Part shown: positions 18,699 through 27,850 of the stretch, in pieces
Numbering within the stretch: the stretch's first letter is position 1
Layout: each line of letters starts with the position of its first letter
Source: Enterovibrio baiacu
GTDB lineage: Bacteria; Pseudomonadota; Gammaproteobacteria; Enterobacterales; Vibrionaceae
Direction of reading: 5' to 3'
Assembly: GCF_004120195.1 (NCBI RefSeq)
Contig: NZ_SCHN01000021.1
Coordinates: forward strand, 26,813 to 90,812
Length of the DNA: 64,000 nucleotides
Translations under genes and position numbers: made by a program
Notes under the pieces: model-generated
What the model was told of the DNA's origin: nothing
Database searches by the model: none
Seen by the model: the letters and a program-made list of their open reading frames with translations, nothing else

Positions 18699-19274
18699 TT
18701 ACGCTTCTTCTACAAGTTGCGCCGCGCGTTGCGTCAGGCCACAAAGCATCACTGGCATGCCTTTGTAGATTTCTTCGAACTGCGCCAATTCTGCTGCACC
18801 TTGTGCTTCTAGGGTTGGCAGCGCAGCCTCTGGGTCGAACAAGAGGCTAATCGACAGCAACACGCCGCCAAGCAGGGCGCTTTCTTGGGAATCTTCTGGC
18901 ATCAGAATTTCCCAATCATCACGCGCCAGTGTCCAGCCTTGAAGCAGGCCTTCACAGTAAAGGCGAGTGTCTGCAGTCACGATGTCAGCGTCGCTAAGCG
19001 CACAACCTTCAGGCCATTGCCATTCTGCAGATAGCAGCGCGCCGCGTTGCTCATTCCACATATCGACGATGATATTTGCGTATTGCTCAAGCTGTTCGTG
19101 ACTTGAGAACGGTGATTCCTCTTCGCCACCCCACATGAAAGCTAACCATTCACTAGGGTCAATCATATAAGGTGCAGCCGCCATCGCGGTTACAAAGCCT
19201 TTTGTTTGCATCTCAGATAACAACTGATTGTCCAAATCGTTATCTGTCATAAATTGCGTGAGCGAAACTTGCAT
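18699..19274 (-). CDS. UPF0149 (YgfB/YecA) family protein
   Basis: A 191-residue acidic protein from the ATG giving MQVSLTQFMTDN. The frame is open further upstream, but that part reads through terminator-like DNA. Family features are ETKGFVTAMAAAPYMIDPSEWLAFMWGGEEE-like sequence and the TRLYCEGLLQGW motif, as in YecA/YgfB proteins of unknown biochemical role. It lacks a C-terminal SEC-C zinc motif, unlike YecA proper. It lies alone between dbpA and the ddd cluster. Confidence 0.82.
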   Translation of the reverse strand: MQVSLTQFMTDNDLDNQLLSEMQTKGFVTAMAAAPYMIDPSEWLAFMWGGEEESPFSSHEQLEQYANIIVDMWNEQRGALLSAEWQWPEGCALSDADIVTADTRLYCEGLLQGWTLARDDWEILMPEDSQESALLGGVLLSISLLFDPEAALPTLEAQGAAELAQFEEIYKGMPVMLCGLTQRAAQLVEEA

Positions 19275-19394
19275 ATCTACGTCTCTGTATTGATGTTGGC
19301 TGTATTCTAGCAGTGAGTCGCCAAGTACTGAAAAAAATTGGCAATTTTTCAACGCAAAGCGCTTCACCTGTGAGAAATGGACTGTCGAAACAAC

Positions 19395-19419
19395 AAAACC
19401 CAGCGTGAGGCTGGGTTTT
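19395..19419 (-). terminator. Terminator of the dddTBC operon
   Basis: A 10-bp perfect stem AAAACCCAGC / GCTGGGTTTT with a 5-base loop and T-rich flank on the minus strand, 26 bases after the dddC stop. Confidence 0.9.
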
Positions 19420-19444
19420 ATTGTGAACCATGTCATTTAACGAA

Positions 19445-20938
19445 TTAGAGCACTGGCATGGAGAAGGTTGCCCCTTCACGCACATTTGCCGATGGCCAGC
19501 GTTGTGTAATGGTTTTCCTACGGGTATAGAATTTAACTGCGTCAGGCCCATAAGCGTGCAAGTCACCAAACAGAGACTGTTTCCAACCGCCAAAGCTGTG
19601 GTAAGCAACGGGTACAGGCAGCGGCACATTGATACCGACCATGCCGACCTTTATGTTATCGGAGAAATAGCGCGCCGCTTCACCGTCACGTGTAAAGATG
19701 CAAGTTCCGTTGCCATAGGCATGTTTGTCGATCAAATCCATTGCGTCTTGCATTGAATCCGCGCGAATGATTTGTAGCACTGGCCCGAAGATTTCTTGTT
19801 GATAGCTTTCCATTGTCGGAGACACGTTATCAATCAAGGTTGGCCCAACAAAGTACCCGCTTGAGTAACCTTCAACGTTGGGGTGTCTGCCATCAGCCAC
19901 AATCGTTGCGCCATCTCGCTCTGCGGAATCAATGTAGGAAACCACTTTTTGCTGATGCTCTCTGCTGATCAGTGGACCAAAATCATTGTCATTGTCATAA
20001 AACGCACCCACACGAAGTTCATCCAGCTTAGGCTTAAGCATGGCGGCGAGTTTGTCGGCCGTTTCATCACCGACAGCAACCGCAACGGACAACGCCATAC
20101 AACGTTCGCCACTTGAACCATATGCTGCTCCAATAAGCTGGTTCACTGCATTATCAAGGTCACAATCTGGCATCACGATAGCGTGGTTTTTTGCGCCGCC
20201 CAGTGCTTGGCAACGTTTGCCGTTCTGGCTCGCGGTTTCGTAGATGTACTTCGCAATAGGCGTGCTGCCAACGAAGCTGATGGCTTCGACGTCTGCACTT
20301 TCAAGCAGGCGATCAACCACGGGCTTGCCGCCTTGGATCACTTGCATCACGCCATCAGGCAAACCGGCTTCTTTAAGAAGGTTGGCAATATACAAGGCAG
20401 CGCTAGGGTCTTTTTCTGATGGCTTGAGAATAAAGCAGTTACCGCAAACAATTGCCATCGGGAACATCCAAAGTGGCACCATCGCGGGGAAGTTGAACGG
20501 TGTAATGCCTGCTACCACACCTAACGGTTGGTGCTCAGACCAAGAATCAATCGACGGGCCGACGTTCTTGCTAAATTCACCTTTCAATAGCTCTGCCGCT
20601 GAACATGCGTATTCAACGTTTTCGATGCCGCGTTGCAGTTCACCTGCTGCATCGTGGGCGATCTTGCCGTGCTCCTCACCAATCAGTCGGCAAATCTCAT
20701 CTTTATGTTCTTCCAATAATTGCTTGTAGCGGAACATGATACGCGCGCGCTTGATCGGCGGCTCGTTACGCCATGTTTGAAAAGCGGTTTTCGCAGCCTC
20801 GATGGCTTCATCCACCAAGGCATCGTTGGCTAAGAAAAGTTCTTTAGTGGCTTCGCCCGTTGCTGGGTTGTACACCAATTGCGTTTGCTCGCCGTCTTCA
20901 CGCTGTTCGCCGTTGATCAAGTGTCCAATTGTTTTCAT
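19445..20938 (-). CDS. dddC: CoA-acylating (methyl)malonate-semialdehyde dehydrogenase, DddC-like
   Basis: A 497-residue aldehyde dehydrogenase of the MmsA/IolA type, which converts malonate semialdehyde to acetyl-CoA and CO2 (or methylmalonate semialdehyde to propionyl-CoA). Key features are [15 protein letters not shown], the nucleotide-binding [15 protein letters not shown] and the catalytic-cysteine motif [14 protein letters not shown]. The C-terminal [25 protein letters not shown] is a family hallmark. It is last in a dddT-dddB-dddC operon facing dddR/dddD. In that setting it would use the malonate semialdehyde made from 3-hydroxypropionate by DddB. Without the context it would be called mmsA. 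Confidence 0.9.
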   Translation of the reverse strand: [497 protein letters not shown]

Positions 20939-20956
20939 TTGCGGGGTTCCTCTTCC

Positions 20957-22117
20957 TTAAGACCAAAGATTTAGGTAAAGATTTTTCATTTCATCGGGTG
21001 TCGGCACTTTCGGGTTGTTAGCAGGCGAGCCAGACAGCAAGGCTTGTTCGATCATGGTGTTGAGTACGGTTTCGAACATAGAGAATTGCACCCCAAACTC
21101 TTCAAGCGTGGGGACGTTGAGTTCAACATTGATAGCGGCGAGTTCTGCAACAAGACGGGTGTTGGCGACATCAATCGCGTCTTCTTTTTGGGCGATACCC
21201 ATGGCAACGGCGCAATCGGCGTAGCGTTCTGGTGCGGCTTCAATCGAGAATGCCGTCACGCTTGGCAACAACATGGCGTTGGATAGGCCATGCGGCACGT
21301 GGAAGAAAGCACCAATTGGGCGGCTCATGCCGTGCACCAAAGCAACCGATGCATTCGAAAATGCGATGCCCGCGTAGGTCGCGCCTCGCATGAGTTTTTC
21401 GCGCGCATCTGTGTCTTTGCCGTTGTGATAGACCTTACGAAGGTTTGGTGCGATAAGACGAATGGCTTCTAAGGCGTGATAATCGCTAAATGGGCTGGCC
21501 TTTTTACTCACGTATGCCTCGATAGCGTGAGTGAGCGCGTCAATGCCGGTGTCTGCGGTAGTGCGGGCAGGCAGAGACATGGTGAGTTCATAATCGACAA
21601 TCGCGGCATAAGGGGCAAAACCCAATCCAACACACAGCATTTTTTCATCGGATTCATCATCGGTGATCACGGTAAAGCGCGTCACCTCGGAGCCTGTTCC
21701 TGCGGTGGTTGGAATGGCGATGATAGGAATGCCTTCTTCATTCACCATACGAGGCACTTTGTAATCACGCATTTTCCCGCCAAAGCGCGCCAGAATGCTG
21801 ACCGCTTTCGCACTGTCGATCGCGCTACCGCCACCCAATGCAATGATGCAATCGAAGTTGCCTTCACGCGTGACCAATACTGCTTCTTCAATCGAGCTTG
21901 ATGTAGGTTCTGGGATCGTGTCTGCATACACGCTGGATTCGATGCCTGCGTCCATCAGGATGCCCTGAATTTTTGCGACGTAACCGAATTCGACCATGTT
22001 TTTATCCGTGATCAGCAACACACGAGATGTATTCAAGTTTTTGACCATTTCTGGAACTTGCGCGACGGCACCGCCGCCAATTTCCATCATTCGAGGTAAG
22101 GTGACTGAGGCGCTCAT
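20957..22117 (-). CDS. dddB: Iron-containing alcohol dehydrogenase, DddB-like (3-hydroxypropionate dehydrogenase)
   Basis: A 386-residue group III (iron-dependent) alcohol dehydrogenase. The NAD-binding motif ALGGGSAIDSAKA is near residue 97 and PTTAGTGSEVTRFTVI follows. Metal-ligand segments include GIDALTHAIEAYVS and VHGMSRPIGAFFHVPHGLSNA with its conserved histidines. In characterised ddd clusters DddB oxidises 3-hydroxypropionate, the three-carbon product of DMSP cleavage, to malonate semialdehyde. The start ATG overlaps the dddT stop by four bases (ATGA) and has the ribosome site AGGAG, so the genes are coupled. Function is inferred from family and context. Confidence 0.9.
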   Translation of the reverse strand: MSASVTLPRMMEIGGGAVAQVPEMVKNLNTSRVLLITDKNMVEFGYVAKIQGILMDAGIESSVYADTIPEPTSSSIEEAVLVTREGNFDCIIALGGGSAIDSAKAVSILARFGGKMRDYKVPRMVNEEGIPIIAIPTTAGTGSEVTRFTVITDDESDEKMLCVGLGFAPYAAIVDYELTMSLPARTTADTGIDALTHAIEAYVSKKASPFSDYHALEAIRLIAPNLRKVYHNGKDTDAREKLMRGATYAGIAFSNASVALVHGMSRPIGAFFHVPHGLSNAMLLPSVTAFSIEAAPERYADCAVAMGIAQKEDAIDVANTRLVAELAAINVELNVPTLEEFGVQFSMFETVLNTMIEQALLSGSPANNPKVPTPDEMKNLYLNLWS

Positions 22118-23685
22118 TTTGCTACTCCTATGACTTCAGGTTTTCCAGGAAGAGGCTCTGCTCTTAATGCTTTGTAAAGACCAACGATGGTGGCGATGAT
22201 CACGATGGAATACGGTAATGCGGCGATGATGGACGCGGTTTGTAATGCGCCTAATCCGCCTGCAAGCAGCAGTACGGCGGCGACAAGCCCGATCGACATG
22301 CCCCAGAAAATACGGTAGCGCGTGGGTGGGTGAGGGTTACCCATAGAAATGAGGGTGCAAATAACCAGCGTTGCGGAATCTGCAGAGGTTACGAAATACG
22401 TCACCAACATGATGGTGCAGATAGAAGCGCCAAGCGTGGTGAGAATGGTGCCCACATCCATGAGCTCAATGGTTTTGAACAAGGCTAACGTAAGGTCGTC
22501 ATTTACGGCATCTACCACGCCGCCTTGACCAAACAGTTCGATGTACATGGCTGTGTTGCCAAAAATGGTTATCCAGAATGCTGCCAACATGGTTGGGGCA
22601 ATCAGCACGCCAAGGATGAATTCACGAATGGTGCGGCCACGGGAGATACGTGCGATGAAAATGCCACAGAAGGGTGCCCATGCAATCCACCATCCCCAAT
22701 AGAAGATGGTCCACGAGCCTTGCCATGTGTGCTCGGGGTTTGGATCGACCCAAAGCCCTAGGGACGTAACATTAAGCATGTAGTCGCCTAAATTGGTAAA
22801 AAACGAACCAATCACATAAGCCGTAGGGCCAAGGATGATAAAGAACGCAAGCATCACAACGGTAAGTTGCATGTTCAGTTCGCTAAGAATACGGATGCCT
22901 TTGTTGACACCGGTGATGACCGAGAACGTGGCAATGATTGAAATCAACACGATCAAGACCATCTGTGTGGTTGTGCTGACTTCGACACCGAAGAGGTAAT
23001 TCAAGCCGGCGTTCATTTGCTGTGCGCCTAGCCCTAAGGATGTCGCAATACCAAAGACGGTCCCGAATACGGCTAACAAATCTGCTGCATGGCCGATGGG
23101 GCCATAAATACGATTGCCTAATAGGGGGTAAAGACCGGAGCGAATGGAAAGAGGTAAGCCTTTGCGATAAGAAAAGTAAGCAAGAGAGAGTCCGCAAAGT
23201 GCAAACAAGCCCCAACCATGTAAGCCCCAATGAAAGATGCTAACGCGCATGGCGACTTGAGCAGCTTCAATGGTCAGGGCACTGTCGGGGGACACGAAAG
23301 GGTTGCTTTGAAGGTGGTACATCGGCTCCGCGATACTCCAAAAAAGAATACCGATACCTATTCCTGCGCCGAACAACATCGAAAACCATGAAAAAAAGCC
23401 AAACTCGGGCCTTTCGTCATCTTTCCCCAATCGAATACTGCCGTAACGACTGAAAACCAAATAGACAGCGATGAACAAAAACGCGCTCATCAATCCCACG
23501 TAGTACCAAGCAAAGTTTGTTGCTATGTAACCTTTAGCGGCTGAGTAAACACTGTTGGCGTGTTCAGGAACTATCACAGTGTATAAAACAAACAGTACAG
23601 CAAGCGCAGAAGAGCCAATTGCCATTATAGGGTTAACCCCTGCAAAAATTCCTTTTGAGTTGCTTGGATTTACATCCGTTTCCAT
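22114..23685 (-). CDS. dddT: BCCT family transporter, DddT-like (DMSP uptake)
   Basis: A 523-residue carrier with about twelve transmembrane helices of the betaine/carnitine/choline transporter family. Signatures are GAGIGIGILFWSIAEPMYHL, and WTIFYWGWWIAWAPFCGIFIARISRGRTIREF with the tryptophan-rich onium-binding helix. DddT proteins import dimethylsulfoniopropionate and related betaines. It is first in the operon with dddB and dddC, begins at ATG after AGGAG, and is divergent from the LysR regulator. Substrate is inferred from the cluster, since BCCT specificity cannot be read reliably from motifs alone. Confidence 0.9.
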   Translation of the reverse strand: METDVNPSNSKGIFAGVNPIMAIGSSALAVLFVLYTVIVPEHANSVYSAAKGYIATNFAWYYVGLMSAFLFIAVYLVFSRYGSIRLGKDDERPEFGFFSWFSMLFGAGIGIGILFWSIAEPMYHLQSNPFVSPDSALTIEAAQVAMRVSIFHWGLHGWGLFALCGLSLAYFSYRKGLPLSIRSGLYPLLGNRIYGPIGHAADLLAVFGTVFGIATSLGLGAQQMNAGLNYLFGVEVSTTTQMVLIVLISIIATFSVITGVNKGIRILSELNMQLTVVMLAFFIILGPTAYVIGSFFTNLGDYMLNVTSLGLWVDPNPEHTWQGSWTIFYWGWWIAWAPFCGIFIARISRGRTIREFILGVLIAPTMLAAFWITIFGNTAMYIELFGQGGVVDAVNDDLTLALFKTIELMDVGTILTTLGASICTIMLVTYFVTSADSATLVICTLISMGNPHPPTRYRIFWGMSIGLVAAVLLLAGGLGALQTASIIAALPYSIVIIATIVGLYKALRAEPLPGKPEVIGVAK

Positions 23686-23962
23686 TGCATAACTCCTCGT
23701 CCGAATACGTGGTTATAAATATCGTCATTCGTCACAAATTTTATTTATGTATTAAATGCGTCATGTTTTTGTCGCGATTTAGTATGTGTACTTTGGCTTT
23801 TTGACGTTAAGTAAACTTTCATATTTAGAGATACCCTCGCAATTAATAAAAATTTGGTCATTGGTATAAAAAAATTTATACGTAATGGCTTTTATAAATT
23901 TGAAGGTTTTTTACGTAATTGTTTTTATTACATTCGACGAGATACACATCAGGAAAATAGCG
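23686..23962. promoter_or_regulatory. Divergent control region between dddT and dddR
   Basis: A 277-base AT-rich stretch with no convincing gene; it must hold the promoters of dddTBC (leftward) and dddR (rightward). LysR regulators usually bind such divergent gaps, but I could not fix an individual operator here. Confidence 0.5.
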
Positions 23963-24889
23963 ATGAAAAAGAGATTACCGCCTCTCAATTGGCTCCGTTC
24001 TTTCGAAGCCGCGGCGAGGCACTTGAGCTTCACCCATGCATCCCAAGAACTGCACATAACACAAGCGGCGATCAGCCAGCAGATTAAAGGATTGGAGAGC
24101 CAATTAGGCACGACGCTGTTTGTGCGTCTTCCGCGAGGGCTTGAGTTAACGGAGGCGGGTGCGGCTTATCTTCCTGTTGTGCACGAGGCGATTGAAAAAC
24201 TGTCTGAAATCACGGAGGAACTGTTTGGGCAAGGGCGATCAAAATTGCTCAATGTTCGTGTGAATCTCGTGTTCTTCATCCACTGGTTAGCGCCACGGCT
24301 TCAAGCGTTTTCAGACAGTCACCCCAATATAAACTTAAGAATTACCAGCAACATATGGGTAAATAATCGCGAGAGTGCAAGCAACTTTGATGTTGAGGTG
24401 ACGCACGGGAATGGAAAATGGGCGCACTTAGAATCTCGCCGCCTAACATGGGATGTGCTTTACCCTGTTTGCAGCCCTGAATTTGCAGCGACGTTGGCTT
24501 CCGAATTCTCTCCGAGCGATCTGTTGAAGCAAAAACTCATTCATGTGATTGGCTATGAAGATGGTTGGGGACATTGGTTCACACGCATGGGTTTACCCTA
24601 CGCTGAATTTGATCGCGGGAGTCAGTTTGACACGCTCGTAAACGCACTTGAAGTGGCAGTCCATCACGGTGGGATTGCCCTCGGCAGGAGTAGCTTGGTC
24701 GAAAAATACCTCAACGAGGGTAAACTTGTTCGCTTATTTGATACCAAAGTGACGACGCAAGAAGCCTTTTATTTGGTGAGTTCTAAATCAAAAATACTGC
24801 ATCCTCACGCGCAAGAATTTATTGATTGGTTATTGGTTGAAGTCGAAAAAGACCAGTCAAACAAGCTATTTCTTGATTTATATAATTAA
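23963..24889 (+). CDS. dddR: LysR-family transcriptional regulator, probable DddR
   Basis: A 308-residue regulator from the ATG giving MKKRLPPLNWLRSFEAAARHL, preceded by AGGA; the frame is open upstream into AT-rich DNA without support. The N-terminal winged helix-turn-helix reads SFTHASQELHITQAAISQQIKGLESQLGTTLFVR, in the GcvA-like subgroup. A C-terminal periplasmic-binding-like domain recognises the inducer. It sits between the divergent dddT operon and dddD, so it probably controls both. Known ddd regulators respond to DMSP or to downstream acids; the inducer here is unknown. Confidence 0.85.
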   Translation: MKKRLPPLNWLRSFEAAARHLSFTHASQELHITQAAISQQIKGLESQLGTTLFVRLPRGLELTEAGAAYLPVVHEAIEKLSEITEELFGQGRSKLLNVRVNLVFFIHWLAPRLQAFSDSHPNINLRITSNIWVNNRESASNFDVEVTHGNGKWAHLESRRLTWDVLYPVCSPEFAATLASEFSPSDLLKQKLIHVIGYEDGWGHWFTRMGLPYAEFDRGSQFDTLVNALEVAVHHGGIALGRSSLVEKYLNEGKLVRLFDTKVTTQEAFYLVSSKSKILHPHAQEFIDWLLVEVEKDQSNKLFLDLYN

Positions 24890-24898
24890 TTATGTGAG

Positions 24899-24940
24899 CC
24901 ATTAATTTATTTAACGCTGAGGCCTAATTTTTATTAATGG
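24899..24940. promoter_or_regulatory. Inverted repeat, candidate DddR operator before dddD
   Basis: Perfect 8-base arms CCATTAAT (24899-24906) and ATTAATGG (24933-24940) lie 26 bases apart, about 110 bases before dddD. The geometry suits a regulator binding ahead of the dddD promoter. Confidence 0.4.
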
Positions 24941-25047
24941 TGAATAAATAAATGCCAAATTAGTATCGGTCGCAATGAAGCTCCCTTTCTTCATAAAGGG
25001 ACTTTCTCATTTCATGGATATACCTCTTTGGACAGGAGTTGGAATAA

Positions 25048-27549
25048 ATGAGAAATACATTGCCACTTTCCGGTGTGAATGTCGTGGACTTCGGCCAATA
25101 CATTGCAGGGCCAGCCGTTGCTATGATCCTTGCTGATTTGGGTGCAAATGTGATCCACATTGACCCAGCAGAAGGTGCGTTTTGGAAAGATCCCGCCAAT
25201 GCCGTGCTTAATCGAAATAAGCTTTGCATCGAATTGGATTTGAAAAACGAAGCAGGTTTAGCGCAAGCACTGTCTTTGTGTGCATCCGCTGACATCATTA
25301 TTGAAAACTTCCGTCCAGGACGTCTTGCGCAATTAGGGATCGATTTCGATAACCTTCGCGCCGCAGACCCAAGGCTTATCACGCTCTCTATTCCGGGTTT
25401 CGCATCGAATGATTCTTTAAGAAAAGAGTGGAAGGCGACAGAAGCCATTATTGCAGCCACCTCAGGCGTGTTTACCGATATGGGGTATAATCGCGTGTTG
25501 ATGGGTTGCAACCCAAGTTTTTCTCCGTTGGCATTGGGCTCGGCTTATGCGACCACCCTTGCGGCGAGTTCGCTTGCATTAGCATTGTTTGCTCGTGAAA
25601 AGCATGGAGGGGGCGATCACATCGAAGTGCCAGTCGCTTCAGCCTTGATGGAAGGCCTCTCTTACAACTCCATTGTGATCGAAGATATGCCCGATCGTTA
25701 CCTTACTATGCGCCAACACGAGATTGCCCGTCGTCATGATGAAGGCCTCGACATGGATGTGAGCTATGACGATCTTCAGGAGTTTCTCGACCCCTTCTTC
25801 CGCACTTATGAATGCCTAGATGGACGCTTTTTCTATGTTGTGTGTCCGTCACACCGTAACCACGCCAAGCGTTGTCTGACCTTGTTGGGTGTTTTCGACG
25901 AGCTGTTGGAAGAGGGATTACCTGAAGTCGATGACCTTTATGTGCCAATTGCGGAGTGGTCTGGAGAAACCTCTATTGGGGTTTATCCATTGCCTACAAA
26001 TTGGGCGGGGAAAATTGCAGAGAAGATGAAAGCCGTCTTTTTAACAAAAACGTCAGAAGAGTGGGGCAGGTTGTTCGGCGAAAATGGCATTCCGGGAGCA
26101 CCACACAGAACGACACAAGAGTGGGTGAACAGCGAGCACAGTGAACAAAGTGGTTTGATTGTCACGGTGGATGATCCTATCTACGGCGAAATGAAACAAC
26201 CTGGGCCTCTCGTTTGGTTTGAAGAGTGTGCGGATGCAATGTGTGAATTGGCACCACGTAAAATCAGCGATGTTTGCGAAGCCGCGCAGTATTTCTCTGA
26301 ACGCCCAGCGTATTCTGCAACACCTTTAGCAACGGCTGCGCCGTCGGATAACCTATGGCTCAAGGGCGTGCGTATTCTGGATCTCACAAATGTCATCGCA
26401 GGGCCACATTCCACCGCATTCCTTGGCAGGTTTGGCGCAGAAGTCACCAAACTCGATCCAACGACGGCGATGTACGATCCGCTGATTGGGGTGTTGTTTA
26501 GCTATCAAACCAACATCGGCAAAAGCAGCCTGTTAATGGACATGCTGACTGACGAAGGAAAAGTGATATTTGAGCAGTTGGTGAAAGAGAGCGACGTGGT
26601 TGTTATCAATGCGCCAGCGCGTCAGGTGGACGCTCTGGGTCTGAGCGATGAGCGCTTGAAATCAATCAACCCTGATGTGATTTTCTGCCGTCTCGATTGC
26701 CTTGGCGGGCCTAAGCGCGGCGAGAAAACGGATTACATTGGCTACGACGATATCATTCAGGCGAACAGCGGCATCATGAGCCGTTTTGGCGGCGAGCAAA
26801 CACCGGAGGAGCACGCGCACATTGGTACGTTGGATGTGAATTGTGGCTTTGCGGGTGGGTTAAGTATCGCCGTTGCGTTATATCACCGTGCGCACACCGG
26901 AGAAGCATTGCGCGCCAGAACATCGCTTTCAACGACCGCCAACCTCGCGCAAATCAAATACAGCTACGACTACAAAGATCGTGCGCCCTTTGATGAGCCA
27001 TCAGGCCGACAGGCGCTGGGATACAATGCGCTATCGCATATCTATCACACGCAAGATGGTTGGGTGTATTTGGATGCCACCGAAAAGGACCTAGATGCGA
27101 TCGAGAACGCGCCAGGTTTTGCAGGACTGTCTGTGATGGATGATAGCCAGCAAACTGAGTTGATTTCGGGTTTGATGGCGACAAATACTTCCGAATTTTG
27201 GGCTGGTACTTTTCAATCACTGGACGTTGCTATTGCAGATATCAAGAGCATCGAATGGTTACGTGAGCACTATGCGCGTAAGCATGATGGTAAAGTCGGC
27301 TTAGATCTTGGCACGTACGCGTTCTCCGTGTATGACGAGCACCCAAGTGGCCATGTGACGACCATGGTGGATCACTATGCGATTAGACCGACCAACGGGC
27401 AAATTCTCTCTCTTGCTCCGACGGAACGGTTTGGCACATCAAGCCGACGTATTCTGGAAGGCTTAGGCATGGCGCCGAGCACGGTACAAGGATTGATCGA
27501 CAAAGGTGTGGTGAGCGAAGGTTGGTCCAAATATTATCTTCCTAATTAG
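25048..27549 (+). CDS. dddD: DMSP CoA-transferase/lyase DddD
   Basis: DddD transfers CoA from acetyl-CoA to dimethylsulfoniopropionate and cleaves the product to dimethyl sulfide and a 3-hydroxypropionate derivative. The 833-residue protein is two fused class III CoA-transferase (CaiB/BaiF) domains, residues about 6-400 and 440-833, matching the size and architecture of DddD rather than single-domain CoA-transferases. The second domain keeps the catalytic aspartate (Asp596 in TLDVNCGFAGG). The first has serine at the equivalent place (LGSAYATTLAAS, residue 165), as expected for a non-catalytic half. Ribosome site AGGAG. The BCCT, ADH and dehydrogenase neighbours support the call strongly. Confidence 0.93.
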   Translation: MRNTLPLSGVNVVDFGQYIAGPAVAMILADLGANVIHIDPAEGAFWKDPANAVLNRNKLCIELDLKNEAGLAQALSLCASADIIIENFRPGRLAQLGIDFDNLRAADPRLITLSIPGFASNDSLRKEWKATEAIIAATSGVFTDMGYNRVLMGCNPSFSPLALGSAYATTLAASSLALALFAREKHGGGDHIEVPVASALMEGLSYNSIVIEDMPDRYLTMRQHEIARRHDEGLDMDVSYDDLQEFLDPFFRTYECLDGRFFYVVCPSHRNHAKRCLTLLGVFDELLEEGLPEVDDLYVPIAEWSGETSIGVYPLPTNWAGKIAEKMKAVFLTKTSEEWGRLFGENGIPGAPHRTTQEWVNSEHSEQSGLIVTVDDPIYGEMKQPGPLVWFEECADAMCELAPRKISDVCEAAQYFSERPAYSATPLATAAPSDNLWLKGVRILDLTNVIAGPHSTAFLGRFGAEVTKLDPTTAMYDPLIGVLFSYQTNIGKSSLLMDMLTDEGKVIFEQLVKESDVVVINAPARQVDALGLSDERLKSINPDVIFCRLDCLGGPKRGEKTDYIGYDDIIQANSGIMSRFGGEQTPEEHAHIGTLDVNCGFAGGLSIAVALYHRAHTGEALRARTSLSTTANLAQIKYSYDYKDRAPFDEPSGRQALGYNALSHIYHTQDGWVYLDATEKDLDAIENAPGFAGLSVMDDSQQTELISGLMATNTSEFWAGTFQSLDVAIADIKSIEWLREHYARKHDGKVGLDLGTYAFSVYDEHPSGHVTTMVDHYAIRPTNGQILSLAPTERFGTSSRRILEGLGMAPSTVQGLIDKGVVSEGWSKYYLPN

Positions 27550-27577
27550 TGACCAAATGCGTTAACGCAATGACCTC

Positions 27578-27603
27578 ATAATGACGCTTTCGGGCGTCAT
27601 TAT
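27578..27603 (+). terminator. Terminator after dddD
   Basis: A 10-bp stem ATAATGACGC / GCGTCATTAT with a 6-base loop, followed by TGTTATTTTT. Confidence 0.88.
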
Positions 27604-27666
27604 TGTTATTTTTCGCTGGAATTGACGGTATTTTCATCGAACAGTCACTCAGCGTCCGTGAATGAA

Positions 27667-27694
27667 TTGACTTTATATACCAGCCCTATATAGT
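27667..27694 (+). promoter_or_regulatory. Promoter of tRNA-Ser copy 1
   Basis: TTGACT (27667) and TATAGT (27689) with a 16-base spacer, followed by a GC-rich discriminator and CGTTGAGAC. The last part recurs in front of the second tRNA-Ser copy. Confidence 0.7.
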
Positions 27695-27729
27695 ACCGCC
27701 TCGTTGAGACAAGCACTCAACAACAAAAC

Positions 27730-27817
27730 GGTGAGTTGTCCGAGTGGCTGAAGGAGCACGCCTGGAAAGTGTGTATACGGCAACGTATCGAGAGTTCGAA
27801 TCTCTCACTCACCGCCA
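27730..27817 (+). tRNA. tRNA-Ser (anticodon GGA), copy 1
   Basis: An 88-base gene with acceptor stem GGTGAGT / ACTCACC, discriminator G and encoded CCA. The anticodon loop CTGGAAA places GGA at 27764-27766. It has the long variable arm typical of tRNA-Ser (TGTGTATACGGCAACGTATC) and T-loop GTTCGAATC. It is identical base for base to the copy at 41370. Confidence 0.98.
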
Positions 27818-27822
27818 TATTC

Positions 27823-27850
27823 AAAACCCAAGCAGAAATGCTTGGGTTTT
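27823..27850 (+). terminator. Terminator of tRNA-Ser copy 1
   Basis: A 12-bp perfect stem AAAACCCAAGCA / TGCTTGGGTTTT capped by a GAAA tetraloop. Confidence 0.95.
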
